A stretch of DNA of 64,000 nucleotides from Thozetella sp. PMI_491 (lineage: Eukaryota; Ascomycota; Sordariomycetes; Chaetosphaeriales; Chaetosphaeriaceae), in the NCBI GenBank assembly GCA_021432635.1, contig MU270108.1, forward strand, positions 62,983-126,982. The letters run 5' to 3'. A program made the translations under genes and the position numbers. Below, one piece after another: positions 22,648 to 33,963 of the stretch. Position 1 is the stretch's first letter, and each line of letters begins with the position of its first letter. The notes below the pieces were generated by a model that was not told where the DNA came from, made no database searches, and saw only the letters and a program-made list of their open reading frames with translations.

Positions 22648-24573
22648 TGGGAAACGGCTGAGGGGTGGCGGAGGGCTCTTCGGACCTGGTATGGATGGAC
22701 TACGGTGGGCGTTTAGGCTGGCAGAATGACGGTAGATGGGACCCGTTGTTAATACCAGAGTATTCACCAAAGTATCCGAAAAGCAGTGCCTTCGTCTCCA
22801 CCACTTGCTTGGACTCTTGCTGATCTGTTCTGACATTTCTTACCCTCCCTCCCTTTCTCTATACCTCTCATCCCGAGCCGCAAGGAAGCCTTGTGTCGCC
22901 TTCTGCATGCTAACCAAAGTCGCCCACCCTGTGCCCCGTCTCCAGCGAGTGGATGGAGGGGAAAGAGATAGACAGCAACCTAGATTTACTTGGCTGGGCT
23001 AGGTCACAGCTTATGAAGCTTGCAGCATAGAACAACGACGAAAACCCGATGCCAATATCTGCAATCCATATATGTATTTATGGCAGTGACCATGGCATCT
23101 GTAGAGGTACAGGTACTGCAGCAAGGCAAATTTTGGACACAGCGCAGGCGTAGTGAGCCAGGCTAGTCCGCTGCATCGACATCTCAGTACCTAGGACGAG
23201 GCACAGAGAGGATGCTTGCCCCCCGGGGCCCCCGCATGCCCGATGCGTTTGTCTCGCCAATCAGACAGGATCTTGCCGATCACTGCGGCTCTCTTGCCCT
23301 TCCTTCTACTCCTCCCCTTCCACCACTACTACTAAGGAATATTTTTGTCGAAGCTGAAAATGAGTGGGATTGAGGAATAGGCAATCACGGCGAACCGGCT
23401 GAGCCATGCCGATAGCCTGGTAACACTTAACCGGTTGGCGATAAGCATTCTATGGAATGGGGCGAGGCGGCGAAATCACCAGAGGCAGGGTTTGGAGCTA
23501 GCGACCTGGCCGTGACACGCGATCAGGCCTTGGAGATCAGGTGGGCTGCAGTGGGCGTGCAGAAGCACGTAGAGAGGGAAAACGGCCCATTGACTCGGGG
23601 GCATCACTTGGAGGGAGCTAACCATGACTCCCTCCTTCGCTCCTTCCCTCCTCCCCCCCCCCCCCCCTCTCTATCTTTTTCTCTCCGTCTCGGGAGTAGG
23701 TACGTGAGTGCTGGGTACCCAGGTACCTCGTGGAGAGTCATCAGTCAGTTCCATTCGCGCCGCATTCCACAGGCGAGCAGACGAAGGAGCCGGAATCGGC
23801 AGCGAGGTTGACGAGAAGAGGACGAATGCATGCAAAAGCAGCAAGCCTCGAGCCCCAGCCTATCTCCATAGAAGAGTGCTGCACAAGAAGAGACCGTTCG
23901 GGCCTATGAATAAGCGTGGAAGCAACTTTGCGCCTTCCTGGGGCCCGCCGACAGGCAGCACATGGACAACGTCACTTTCGGGGTGCTAGACAAGCCACCA
24001 GGAGTGGAGCCGACCTCAGGCTGGGGAGAGTTGTTTGGATGCCGTGGGCGCTAGCGCTTTTGGGGGAAGCCGGGCACCTTATTTTTGTAGCAAGTCACGA
24101 GCCTGGCTGCTGTGGTACTTGCTCATTCGCGGGCAGCAAGCGCGTACGCCCAGGTCACTCTTCCGGCGCTTTCCATTACCAAGTGAAGTGGTCAGTGAAT
24201 GTGGTCCGTGTCCATTTGCGCCTGGCCCATTCACTCCCAATCTCCATCCTGAGCTTCGAACCTTCTTTGCATCACTTTTGCAAGCAAACAACTACTGCCG
24301 GACGAACCCAAAAGCGCGATTCACCTGCGCAACAAGATCTGTCCATCTTCGCCAAGTGTCCTGCATCTCCTGCCGTCGACCTCGACCTCGTCCATCGTCG
24401 TTTTTTCTCCCGCCCAGAGTTGCCAGGGAGAAGACGGTATTACCGGGCCTCCCGCGAGCCCATCCTCGGCCAGCAAACGAGCGATCTCGTCGTCGCTGAA
24501 GCCTGCCCCATCATCATCCATCATCGGATCCTTCCCTGTGCCTTTTTCTCGGCCAAACATACCCTTCGCCATC
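22648..24573. other. Intergenic 1.9 kb, TAF12 3' flank and rpn3 5' flank
   Basis: No gene supported. It contains a 15-nt C run (23653-23667), a GGTACCCAGGTACC-like motif (about 23713-23728) and a CT-rich leader before rpn3. A 230-codon frame at 23916-24608 overlaps the rpn3 start in another frame and is rejected. Confidence 0.6.
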
Positions 24574-26509
24574 ATGCCCGGCAAGACCCCCGACAAGGAG
24601 CCCGTTGAGAACGGCGGCTACCGCGGTGGCAAGGATATCGACATGAAGGACAAGGACGAGGCCTCGTCGCTGAAGCACAAGGGCAAGAAGTCCATCAAGG
24701 AAGGTGACGACGAGATGACAGTCGTAGTTCCCCCACCAAAAGCGTCCAAGCAGGCATCCGCGCCGCCCGCGAACGATGCCGATGGAGACGCCGTTATGGA
24801 TGACGCGGACAAGGTGGATGGCGTCGAAACCAAGGTTGATCCCGTCGTCCAGGCACTCAACGGTACGCTACCCGCATGTGATTGCCTTTTTGATACCCCA
24901 GGCTGCTGGTCCTAACGCGTGTTCTCCCGTCTTTCTGCAGATATCAAGAGCAACTTCCTTTTGCTCGAGCGTGCTGTCGTCCAGTTCGACGCAAGATTCT
25001 CCCTCAGAGCCCTTCGGTCTATCTCCTCGATCCGGAAACGCCTAACGCCAGACATACTCGCCCAGGTTGTCTCGGAGACATTTACCCCCTCCTCCCCTAG
25101 CGCGGAAATCGCAAGGCAGCTGTTGGCTGCTATCGATCGTGCCGGCGTCCCCCTCGGACGTCCCCACAGCAACGATATGGAGATCGATAGCGAGCCCAAG
25201 ACCATCAAGAGCGGGCCGAAGAAGGACAAGGAGGTCATCCCAGAGGTCGATGTCTTCCTTGGTATACTCGTACAGGTGTACTTGTACGATTCGAAGCAAT
25301 TTCAGCGCGGCTCGGACTTCTCTAAGCTCCTCTGCGACCGTATCCAGTCTCTAAACCGCCGTACCCTCGATTCGCTCTCGGCCAAGGTGTACTTCTACTA
25401 CTCGCTGTTCTGCGAGAACATCGCCCCTCTCCCTCCCTCTGCTCTTTCTCCCATCGTCGCAATCCGCCCGACCCTTCTCGCCGCCCTCCGTACCGCTGTC
25501 CTGCGCAAGGATGTTGACACGCAGGCTTCCGTCATTGTACTCCTGCTTCGAAACTACCTCCTGACTTCCCATATCGCCCAGGCTGACCTCCTGGTGTCTC
25601 ACACCCAGTTTCCCGAAAACGCTGCCAACAACCAGGTTGCTCGATTCCTGTACTATCTTGGTCGCATCCGTGCCATCCAGCTTTCATACACGGAGGCGCA
25701 CCAACACTTGACTGCTGCTACTCGCAAAGCCCCCTCCAGCAACTGTGCTCTGGGGTTCAGCCAAACTGCGACTAAGCTGATGCTGGTGGTCGAGCTACTG
25801 ATGGGAGATATTCCGGACCGCGCGACCTTTCGGCAACCTACGATGGAGACGGCCCTGCATCCTTATTTTCTCTTGGTGCAAGCTGTCCGCGTTGGCAACC
25901 TCGAAGATTTCGAAACTACCATCGCGGACCACGCCGATACGTTCCGCCGTGATGGAACATACACGCTGATTCTACGTCTCCGGCAAAACGTGATCAAGAC
26001 GGGTATCCGCATGATGAGCTTGAGCTACAGCCGCATCTCGCTCCGGGATATCTGCATCCGTCTACACCTGGGCTCCGAAGAAAGCGCCGAGTACATCGTT
26101 GCCAAAGCAATCCGTGACGGCGTGATCGAGGCCACCCTCGATAGGGAGCGGGGCTTCATGAAGAGCAAGGAGGTTGGCGATGTTTATGCTACGAGAGAGC
26201 CTGGTGAGGCCTTCCATGACCGCATCCGCGCTTGTTTGGCTCTACATGATGAAAGCATCAAGGTAAGTCGGTTTCCCTCCTTCGATGGCCGTCCTCCTAG
26301 CTGCCTGCCCCTAGGCCTTTTGCGCCGCAAATACTCCACACAGACAAGCTAACTAGGCGGTGCAGGCCATGCGATTCCCAATGAACCAACACCGCTTGGA
26401 GCTTAAGAATGCGCAAGAAGCCCGAGAGCGGGAACGAGAGATGGCTAAGGAGATACAGGAAGGCGATCTTGACGAGGATGACCTTGGTGGCGAGTTCGAC
26501 GGCATGTGA
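24574..26509 (+). CDS. rpn3: 26S proteasome regulatory subunit Rpn3 (PSMD3)
   Basis: Non-ATPase lid subunit of the 19S particle. Exons: 24574-24862, 24941-26262, 26366-26509; 584 residues. Introns show GTACGC with CCTAAC and GCAG, and GTAAGT with CTAACTAG and GCAG; both keep phase. The N-terminus is Lys/Asp-rich and disordered. A helical TPR-like repeat region (from DIKSNFLLLERAVVQFDARFS) is followed by the PCI domain, visible in YSRISLRDICIRLHLGSEES, the winged-helix part of Rpn3. The last exon encodes MRFPMNQHRLELKNAQEARERE, the conserved C-terminal helix, and an acidic end (DEDDLGGEFDGM). The ATG at 24574 follows CATC and fits family N-termini; one 36 nt upstream is in frame but less likely. 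Confidence 0.94.
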
Positions 26510-27116
26510 CCTGCCATCGTCTCGGTCCCTTGCCGGGTTCTTTTCTTTTTGTCCTTACGTGTAAACTTTGCAGCAGTTTGCCGGTCCGGGCCATCCTGTC
26601 ACGGCCATGGCGGGCTTCTAATGGGCTGGAGCGCTTGTCTGGTGCGGACGGCGGCTTCGCAGTTGCGTGGCATGCAACTTAGAGGAGCTTGCCTAGTCCG
26701 GTGGCCGTATGCTGACCCTTCCGTGCAGGTGACGAGGGGTGCCGTAGGGGACAGGAGGAGACGCGGTGATCATCGTCTCGTGTACTAGATAGTGTTGGTA
26801 CGTCCAAACAAGAGCGTCATGGAGAGAGTCTTTGGTTTCTTTTTGGGAGTTAAGTCTTCGACGGAGCCCTCTTGGACCTCGGACAAAGGGGGGCGGTATG
26901 GCTTCGTTGCGTACATAAACACAGATGCTTTTTTTATTTGACTTTGGTCAGAACAAAGCTTATCGGCTGAGAACGATTTATTGTGTTCTGCGTAGTTCTA
27001 CTGATCTAGAAAGGGGTATCATCATTGCAACTTGCTTCCATGCTTCTAAAGCTTCTCAGTCTCTCCACATCTTGCCAATCCCCTGCGGCTCCAGGAAGCC
27101 AAGCTCGAGGAAGCGC
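26510..27116. other. Convergent intergenic, rpn3 and RING gene 3' flanks
   Basis: Both neighbours end here. There is no gene; a T run at 26930-26937 may belong to 3' processing signals. Confidence 0.6.
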
Positions 27117-28244
27117 CTAATTGGAACGTTCTCTAGGCAATTTCCCTGTCCTGGGCCCAAGCCTGGAACCCACTGGCCTGCCTGGACTAAGAGAGGCATC
27201 GGCCGAGCGTCGCCGCTTTCGATGACCGCTTTGGCTAGAAGGGCGCCAATAGTCGCCACGCAGCGGTCTCGGTTTGGCTTCGTCCCGCTTCTGAGATGGT
27301 GACCTGCTCACCTGGGCCGCGGGATATTGCACTTCGCGATCCCACTGGCCGAGAGTAGTATGAGGGCTTCGAAGCCAGGAACGCAGTTCGTGGAGAAAGA
27401 GCCGGGTGTTGTCGCGGCCGAGAAAGTCGGTAAGCATATCTTCGGCCTGGCCAGCACTCCCTTGCACGTCAACCGATTTGAGAATGGCGATTATGTACTC
27501 GAGAAGAAACTCGGAGTTGTCGATACGCCGCGTGGCGTTGGCGGGGCCGGAGCCGGAAGTACCAGCGGCGTCTGAGGGAGGGGCTCGTGGGGCCGAGAGA
27601 AAGTCAAAGACTCTCAGCTCACGACGAAGCCACATGCGAGCTCTGGATACCTGATGTGGGGCAGCGATGAAATCCTCTGGGCTTAGGTCGCGGTATAGGT
27701 TCGTACGGTTCGCACCAATATGGAGGCTGAACAGACGGTGCCTGTAGACCTTCCTCCTGCGCTCGAGAGCTAGGTCCGGGGAAACAGGAAGAGGGAAGGG
27801 CTCACGCCGACTGCGCCGCCGCTCCGCCCACCGCGCGGGGCGGGGGGCATGGTGGTGAAGAGAGCCGCTGTGGCCATCGGTTGCGTTCCTTGGGGTGACG
27901 GGACGGATTGGTCTCTGGGGTACGGCGTAAACGTTGTAGGACGTTTCGACACCCTCGGGGTCTAGGACCAGGTCGTAACGTATCCGCGATACGTCAGCTT
28001 TGCAGAGCGGGCAAGTCGAGTTTACCTCGACCCAGCTGGCGAGGCAGACAAAGTCAAAATTGTTGTGAGTGCACGGTTCTGCCCGGCAGGGTTCGGAGAC
28101 GACCTCGAGGCATATGACGCATATCTCGGGAGTCTGGCTCTCTACCTCACCATCTCGGCCATCTTCGCCGGCTTCGGAGAGGACCTCTGAAGGCTCACCA
28201 GATGAGCTCTCGGGTCTAGCGGGTGGATCCGATTCTCGTGCCAT
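27117..28244 (-). CDS. RING-finger protein, TOPORS-like, probable E3 ligase
   Basis: Single-exon gene, 375 residues from the ATG at 28244 (MARESDPPARPES). A longer frame starts 37 codons upstream but is probably leader. The RING is near residues 40-80: CVICLE, EPCTHNNFDFVCLASW, CPLCK. Aligned with TOPORS-type RINGs, the fifth ligand position is Asp (N-F-D-F) in place of Cys; the other seven ligands are present. Downstream is a conserved helical stretch (RRRKVYRHRLFSLHIGANRTNLYRDLSPEDF), also reminiscent of TOPORS relatives, and then a Ser/Arg-rich C-terminus (SQSGHRKRRRSADASLSPG), likely nuclear. The gene is divergent from sld2 with a shared promoter of 474 bp. The exact substrate and ligase activity are not shown by sequence. 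Confidence 0.82.
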   Translation of the reverse strand: MARESDPPARPESSSGEPSEVLSEAGEDGRDGEVESQTPEICVICLEVVSEPCRAEPCTHNNFDFVCLASWVEVNSTCPLCKADVSRIRYDLVLDPEGVETSYNVYAVPQRPIRPVTPRNATDGHSGSLHHHAPRPARWAERRRSRREPFPLPVSPDLALERRRKVYRHRLFSLHIGANRTNLYRDLSPEDFIAAPHQVSRARMWLRRELRVFDFLSAPRAPPSDAAGTSGSGPANATRRIDNSEFLLEYIIAILKSVDVQGSAGQAEDMLTDFLGRDNTRLFLHELRSWLRSPHTTLGQWDREVQYPAAQVSRSPSQKRDEAKPRPLRGDYWRPSSQSGHRKRRRSADASLSPGRPVGSRLGPRTGKLPRERSN

Positions 28245-28718
28245 AGGCAGCAGGTAATGCTGTGTCTGCGGACTGTTGCGTGGTAGAGGAAGTACAAAGA
28301 AGAGACAATCGGCTCGCGGTGTTGCAGCCAAACAAGAGTGGCGATAACGACCCAAAGGTACTGTACATACCTAAATACGACGTACTTTTAAGAAACAGAA
28401 GAGTCGGCTTGAGCCACAAGAACTGCCTGCCGCCAATGCGGGAGGCGGGTGGGGCATTGCTAGCAGGCTTGCCAGTGACGTCGCCTGATGTGGGACCCAC
28501 CTGAGGCGCGTTCTCCCCTCGCGAAACGCGTCGTCTGCGCTCGCTTACAACCACACACTTGTCGAAAAAAAGAGTGCAGCGAATCTAGAGCCCAAGAGTC
28601 CAATCCAAGTTCAACCCCCCGTTCCCCAAAAGTTCAGGTTCGGTCGGCTATCACTTTCTTGACTCTACAGACTCTCGTGTTCGCTCAGTGCCCCCCCTCC
28701 CCCTCCAAAAAATTGAAA
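28245..28718. promoter_or_regulatory. Shared divergent promoter of RING gene and sld2
   Basis: 474 bp between two start codons on opposite strands. It contains a GTACTGTACATACCTAAATA segment (about 28360-28379) resembling the TACCTA motif family seen in other intergenic regions. Confidence 0.55.
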
Positions 28719-30348
28719 ATGGACGAACAACAGAGGCTAGTCTACGAAGATCGGTCTCAGCAGCTCCGCGCCGCGCTCAAGAAGTGGGAAGGCGACTGGG
28801 CCAAGGCTCACGGGGGGGACAAACCGGCGCGCAACGACATCAAGCAGAATCCTGACATAGGTATGCCCGAGTACGAATTCCAGCATAGCACAACATATTG
28901 GCTAATCTCACGCTGCAGCTCATAAATACAAGCAATACAACAAAGTCCGCGACATCCTAGCCGGAAAGATCCCCCCGCCCCCAGAAGACGAGCCCAACCA
29001 GCGGAAGCGCAAGTCAACCGAGCCGAACAAAGCGACATCCAGTACTGAGACTCCATCCAAGCGGACGAAGCTCGCACAGACGCCGTCCAAAGCCCAGGGC
29101 TTTGCGCAGGACATACCTGACGCCGTCACTCCTTCCCTAAGCCGGAAACTGTTCAGCCCCTCAGCTCCTACTTCGATCGGCCCGACACCACAGAAGGATG
29201 GGCGCGTCCTTGGACTGTTTGACCTCCTTGCCGGTACTCCATCCCGATCGGCCGGCAATAGCGATTCCACCGCCTCAGCCCGCGGCCCCCAGACACTGAC
29301 CACCCCGAGCAAGCGGGACGCGACACGTCCCGAACTCGCCAGCGGAGGCAAGCTCAGCCGAACTCCGGTGTCGAGCGGCAAACGGGCAATGCTAGACAGT
29401 TTTATGACGCCCCTCCACAAGCGCGACGGAAATGCTCGCTCCAGCCCGGGAGGCGCCAAGACCCCGACTTTGCTCTCGGTATCCAAACTGCAGTTCGCAA
29501 CGCCTGCCTTCCTCCGTCGCACCAACACAGCTCCCTTGCCGGCAGTTGACGAGAATGGCGAGTGGAAGGTGGAGCCTATCCGCTTACCTCGCAAACCGCA
29601 TGGGCGTAGCCTAAGCAGCGTGGTGGCAAGTCTCCGATCCCTGGAGGAGGAAGCAATGGATGAGGAGCTGGATGTGATGCGCGAGATGGAGATGGAGGCT
29701 GCCGGGTTTGCAGCGGGCGGTTGGCCACGGGAGAAGCCGCCGGCCCAGGCCAGCATTTCTCGCATAGACGCCGGCGCCGGGGTCGTGGTGACCGATCCAG
29801 GCAATCCGAACACAGAAATTGAGGTGGAGGACAGCCAACTACGCCCCGCTCTGCTGGGGGCATTCGACGACGAGGCCCTATATGATAGTCCAGATGAGGA
29901 GCAGCTTGGCCGCAACGGGCAACCGCTCCGTGTATTCAAGAAAAAGGGCCCGAAGCGTACAACGAGGAAATTCAACATCAGGCCGACGCGGTCGAAGCGG
30001 CCACCCCAGCCGGGAAATCAGCAGCACGACTCTGTAGGCACGGATGACGAAGCAGTGGCCGAGACTCAGCCAGCCAACGCCTCCCTAGAGCTCTCAGATC
30101 CACTCGATCTTGGCTCGGGGTCCGAGTTTGACGGTTCAGACATTGAGGGCGACGTGGAGGACGCCGGCACGGCCGAGAAAAGGGCGAAGGGGCAAGCGCG
30201 GGGGAAGGGGAAGAAGGAGAATCTTATCCAGAAAGCTGTACGCAAGGTCAGCGCCACGGCGCATGCCAATTTCAGGCGGCTGAAGCTCCGCAACAACGGA
30301 GCGAAGGGGGGGCCGGGCCACAACAGCCGGTTCCGACGGAGACGTTGA
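28719..30348 (+). CDS. sld2: DNA replication regulator Sld2/Drc1
   Basis: CDK-regulated factor for origin firing, forming the Sld2-Dpb11-Sld3 bridge. Exons: 28719-28860 and 28919-30348; 523 residues. The intron has GTATGC, GCTAATC and GCAG. The N-terminal Sld2/RecQL4 homology is split by the intron: LRAALKKWEGDWAKAHGG, NDIKQNPDI then AHKYKQYNKVRDIL. Many SP/TP sites with nearby basic residues follow (TPSK, SRTPVSSGK, SFMTPLHKR, GAKTPTLL), as expected for a CDK target. A TPAFLRRTNTAPLP block and SLSSVVASLRSLEEEAMDEELD match the conserved middle of fungal Sld2. The C-terminus is strongly basic (KKENLIQKAVRKVSATAHANF...RFRRRR), likely nuclear and DNA-binding. Confidence 0.92.
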
Positions 30349-30914
30349 AACAGAGGGAAGCTCCCACCGACCTGCGGACGAAGCCACTATCCAAGTTGCG
30401 TTTGTTTCTGGCCAGAGCCACACGGGTTCTCATGCACTTGGTACTTGGTCGCAGGGTCGGTCTCTCACTATTCAGGACTGGGCCAATTGCAAGGGCAGGC
30501 GGCTTCAAGCAACCGTGTTTGTATAGCCCAGGCTCCTAGACATCTGGGAATCCGTCCTTTTTTTATATTTACACCTTGGGAGTCGGGACACGAGCGTCGC
30601 TTAGCAGCGGCCTATGGCTACTAGGGCAATATTAAGCTAGCAACGCACTCATCCCCTCGCCGTAAATACAAAGTAACCCAACGCCACGCTTGCTAAAACG
30701 CAGCGAAGATTATCTACGCTCGGGCCATAGCGTTTTCGTTCCACAGGAGTTCCAGTGCCCCCCGTACCTAACTTGGCCGTGAACTGATGTGGGTTTGCGG
30801 TTGGCTGGTGCATCGCAACAGGCCGGACTTGGGTACGCGCGCATTGCTATCACACACGGCGGGAGTCTTCCCTGAACCTAGAAGATCCATCCAGAAAACG
30901 TACGGGGCCGGCAT
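30349..30914. other. Convergent intergenic between sld2 and CBM19-like gene
   Basis: 3' flanks of two convergent genes; no additional gene or repeat seen. Confidence 0.6.
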
Positions 30915-32351
30915 CTACCCCCGCACAACAATGGTAGCTGTTGTCGTCACTGTGCTCGTCAAAACCTCTTTTTCGGTCTGTGTTACAGTGACAAAGACAG
31001 TGACAGGCTGGCTTCCCCCCCTGCTCTTGTTATCGACGTCGGACGGTGCCGGCGTAGCAGCCGCAGCCGCAGCCGCCGAGTGGGGGTCCATGGAGAGGCT
31101 TGATGCTGGGACGGGGATGACGGTAAGGATGGTTGATTTTGTGATAAATGTCGAGGTGGCCGAGGGAGACATAGAGGAGAGGGATGCCGGCAGCGTTGCG
31201 GTGATTTGGATGGTGACGGTGGTCCCTGGCACAGTCTGGGTCACCGTTGTTGTCTGGACCGCTGCGGTTGAGGCTGGGCCCTGGCTAGAGGAAGTCGCGG
31301 ACGACTTGCTGGTACCGCTTCCACCCGAAGACTCGGCTGGAGGATCCGCTAAGAGCGACCCTAGGATGGACTTGGCCGAGGCCGTGTCTATACACGTCAA
31401 GACCACCCCTTGGGTCGTATTGAGCGGGATGGCATAGCACATAGTCCCGCCGGTGCAACTCGTAACAGTAGTGAAGGAGCCATCGCTGCCGCACTTGGCC
31501 ACACTCCCCCCGATGCAGGCTGCCTGACTTGGTGAGCAGGCGGACTGCTCGTTGAGGGTCGCGAAAAGAGCGTTGTACTTTTGGGCCGACACCAGATTTT
31601 TCTGATACGTCTCGGCGCTGACCGTCCCGCTCGCCCGCGGAGCGCTCGCGATAGCCGTAGGCACGCCAGTATTTGGCGAGCCGGTGGCTGCCCTGTGGGT
31701 AGGCGAGGCTGACGAGGAGATCTCAGAGGTCGCTTGGCCGCCACCATCGGTGCCCGGTGGGGTTACCAAAGCTCCCGAGGACATGAACGGACTCGGAGTG
31801 ACCCTGGACGACCCGCCACGGGTTGCCGTCTCTGTAGGCCGCTTATCTGAGGCAGGAGGCTCTGAGCTCTGAGCAGAGGTTGCCGGGCCTGTCGACTTGT
31901 TTGCCGTCGTGCTGGTACCCGTGCCTGTGCCCGTGCCTGTGCTCTTGGTTGTCTGGGTTGGCGGGGCAGTCCCATTGTGTGATCCAAGCAGCGACGACAA
32001 TGCAATAGTAACCACCGTCGTTCTACCCCCGACAGCGCTCGTGCCCGCCGGGCCCTCGAGCACAGTCGTGGTGGAGGTGGAGGTGGAGGTAGTGGGGGTT
32101 AGCGAGGAGCTCGTCGAGGAGCTCGTAGCGGTTCTGTTGAGAGAGAACTCCCTCGGCCACAATCGTGGCGGCCTTGGTTGGCTGCGCCTATCAAGGTCGC
32201 TGGGGACTTGTTAGCAAGGATCGGTCGACTCAACGGATCAGGACGAAGGGGGCAATGCTCCGGCAGTCACGCACTTGTTGGGTGAGGGCCTCAGAGGACC
32301 AGCCTCGGAGACAGAAAGAAGGAGTGATGGGATTAGTGCGGTGAAACGCAT
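30915..32351 (-). CDS. Secreted Ser/Thr-rich protein with CBM19-like chitin-binding domain
   Basis: Exons (minus): 32351-32275 and 32199-30915; 453 residues. The long exon alone has no ATG or signal peptide. A short upstream exon begins MRFTALIPSLLLSVSEAG, a plausible signal peptide, and joins in phase through a 75-nt intron (GTGCGT donor, TTGCTAAC branch, CCCCAG acceptor). The central domain (about residues 215-300) reads NALFATLNEQSACSPSQAAC, KCGSDGSF, SCTGGTMCYAIP, TCIDTAS, a six-cysteine pattern like family 19 carbohydrate-binding modules. Low-complexity Ser/Thr-rich linkers flank it, with a TG repeat (STGTGTGTGTST) likely O-mannosylated. There is no GPI signal. It is probably cell-wall or extracellular; the ligand is inferred from the family. 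Confidence 0.75.
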
Positions 32352-32742
32352 GGCTGGGCTATCGCGGGCCAGTCCCCGGGAAAGATCTACAGGGAGAGTC
32401 TTGGGCAGAGGCGGGCGTAAACATAGACTGCCAGGATTACTATTAAAAAAGAACAAAGAGCTTGTCTCCCAAGAAAGGCCACGAGGTACCACAGCCAAGG
32501 CTGTCGATATGTCCTGGTCGGACCAGGCGACCCTATCCGTATTTCTCTCTAAGGAGGGGGGTCAAGGTAGGCAAAGGATGGTCGATGAATGCCAGCAGGG
32601 GATAAAGAAATGGGCTTGTAGGCGGAGGAAGGAGGAAGAACAAAACAGATCGACGAGGAAGTGGACGGGAAGGGGCGAAAGCAGGAGCCAGAAGGGGCTC
32701 GGAAAAGCCCTTGACTTAAGAGTCAGGGACAGTGCCAGACAA

Positions 32743-32761
32743 GGGGGGGGGGGGGGGGGGG
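32743..32761 (+). repeat. Poly(G) tract, 19 nt
   Basis: Uninterrupted run of 19 G, a possible quadruplex former or assembly trouble spot. Confidence 0.95.
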
Positions 32762-33470
32762 TGAGTCTCTGCTCCCGCAAGGGTATGACGAGCGTCACTT
32801 TAAGATGAGACCGCCCTTGCGCCCTCTCCCATTGATTGTCCTGATACACCGTGGGCGCCATTATCAAGATGAACTTGGCCGCCCGGGAGCGGGGGGGGCT
32901 TCGTTGGTGACTAGAGGACGAGCTGGTTTGCAGCCGCGCCGAGAGGGAGACAGTTGCTACGACATGACATGACATGGGGCCGTTTGTCCAAAGTGCTGCA
33001 ATCACAGCCAGCCGAGAAGCGTCGACCAACCAGGGCCACCGGCCCTCGCTGGCGTCTCGGGTCGTCGACCTCGTCTCCGGCCGAGCTTCTTTCCCTCTCT
33101 TCCCCGTTCCTGGGGCGGGGCACCCCGGGAAGGGAGAAATGATGGGCCTGGCTGCGCTGCTCTCGACATTGCAGGGGCATCTCTGGGCGCTTGTCCAGGG
33201 TGGTCTGCGGGCGCGCGGTCGTGTCGTGCCCAAGAGAAGAGGGTAGAGCCCAGGACCTAAGGTCTCTGGCCGAGGGCCAGGCACGCGCGCGCCGTGGTGT
33301 GATTGGCCTTCTGCGGCGGTCCGTCGCAGCATGCAAGCGCTGCTGCCCAATCAATGCGCTAGAGAGACTCTGATGTGCGGCGCGAAACGGAGCCGGGGAC
33401 TGGGCGAGTTTTCTGTTAGTTGCCGCTGCTGATTGGCCTATTGCCTCCAGCCATTCATTTCAAACGCCTG

Positions 33471-33504
33471 CACCATCTGTACCATCTGTACCATCTGCAC
33501 CATG
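33471..33504 (+). repeat. 9-bp tandem repeat, ACCATCTGT unit
   Basis: Three adjacent near-identical units (ACCATCTGT, ACCATCTGT, ACCATCTGC) followed by a partial ACCAT. Confidence 0.85.
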
Positions 33505-33963
33505 CCGGCTGCTGGGGCCGCGGCCACGGGAGGAAGGCGCGCTAGGGAAGCTTAAACCAACTTTCACTCGAGTTCAGGCAAATCATCGATGGCCTGGGCG
33601 CGCGTGTACGTGTACGTTTGATTGTGTTTTGCATGCTTTAGATAGGTACCTACCTACCTACCTACCTAGGCAAGCTAGGGTATCTTAGGCATAATGCACG
33701 GCCTATACAGGTAGACGTCGATATTATACATGGCTTTCCCCGTGGCCTTTCCCCGTGGCCAAACATGACACTCGCGGGACGGGCTAACCCCCATTGCCAT
33801 ACTCCCACTGCGTCCGATATACGCCTACCGATACAAACAAGAAAGAATGCCGTGCCACAAATATGCCTTGTGGATAATTTTTGCCCTAGCCGGGAACCAC
33901 TTGCATCCCCCAGCGCGTCCGAGTGTCTCAGAGACAAGCAGCTGCCGGACTAGTCCATAGACG

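Larger units (their letters stand above)
32352..33963. other. Intergenic 1.6 kb, low complexity, between CBM19-like gene and dim-2
   Basis: No gene supported. It carries a 19-nt G run (32743-32761), a 9-bp ACCATCTGT repeat (33471-33504), CCAAT-box cores at about 33301 and 33432, a (TACC)n stretch (33646-33669) and a duplicated TTTCCCCGTGGCC (about 33735-33760). Minus-strand open frames here (32562-33350) are low-complexity. Confidence 0.6.

Noticed and set aside
23916-24608. 230-codon plus-strand frame
   Set aside because: It overlaps the rpn3 start in a different frame and has no domain features.
30787-31437. 216-codon plus-strand frame rich in Val/Thr
   Set aside because: It is antisense to the Ser/Thr-rich CBM19-like gene; the composition is explained by the repeated Ser/Thr codons on the other strand.
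32562-33350. 262-codon minus-strand frame
   Set aside because: It includes the translation of the poly(G) run as poly-Pro and no domain-like sequence, and has no plausible splice partners.
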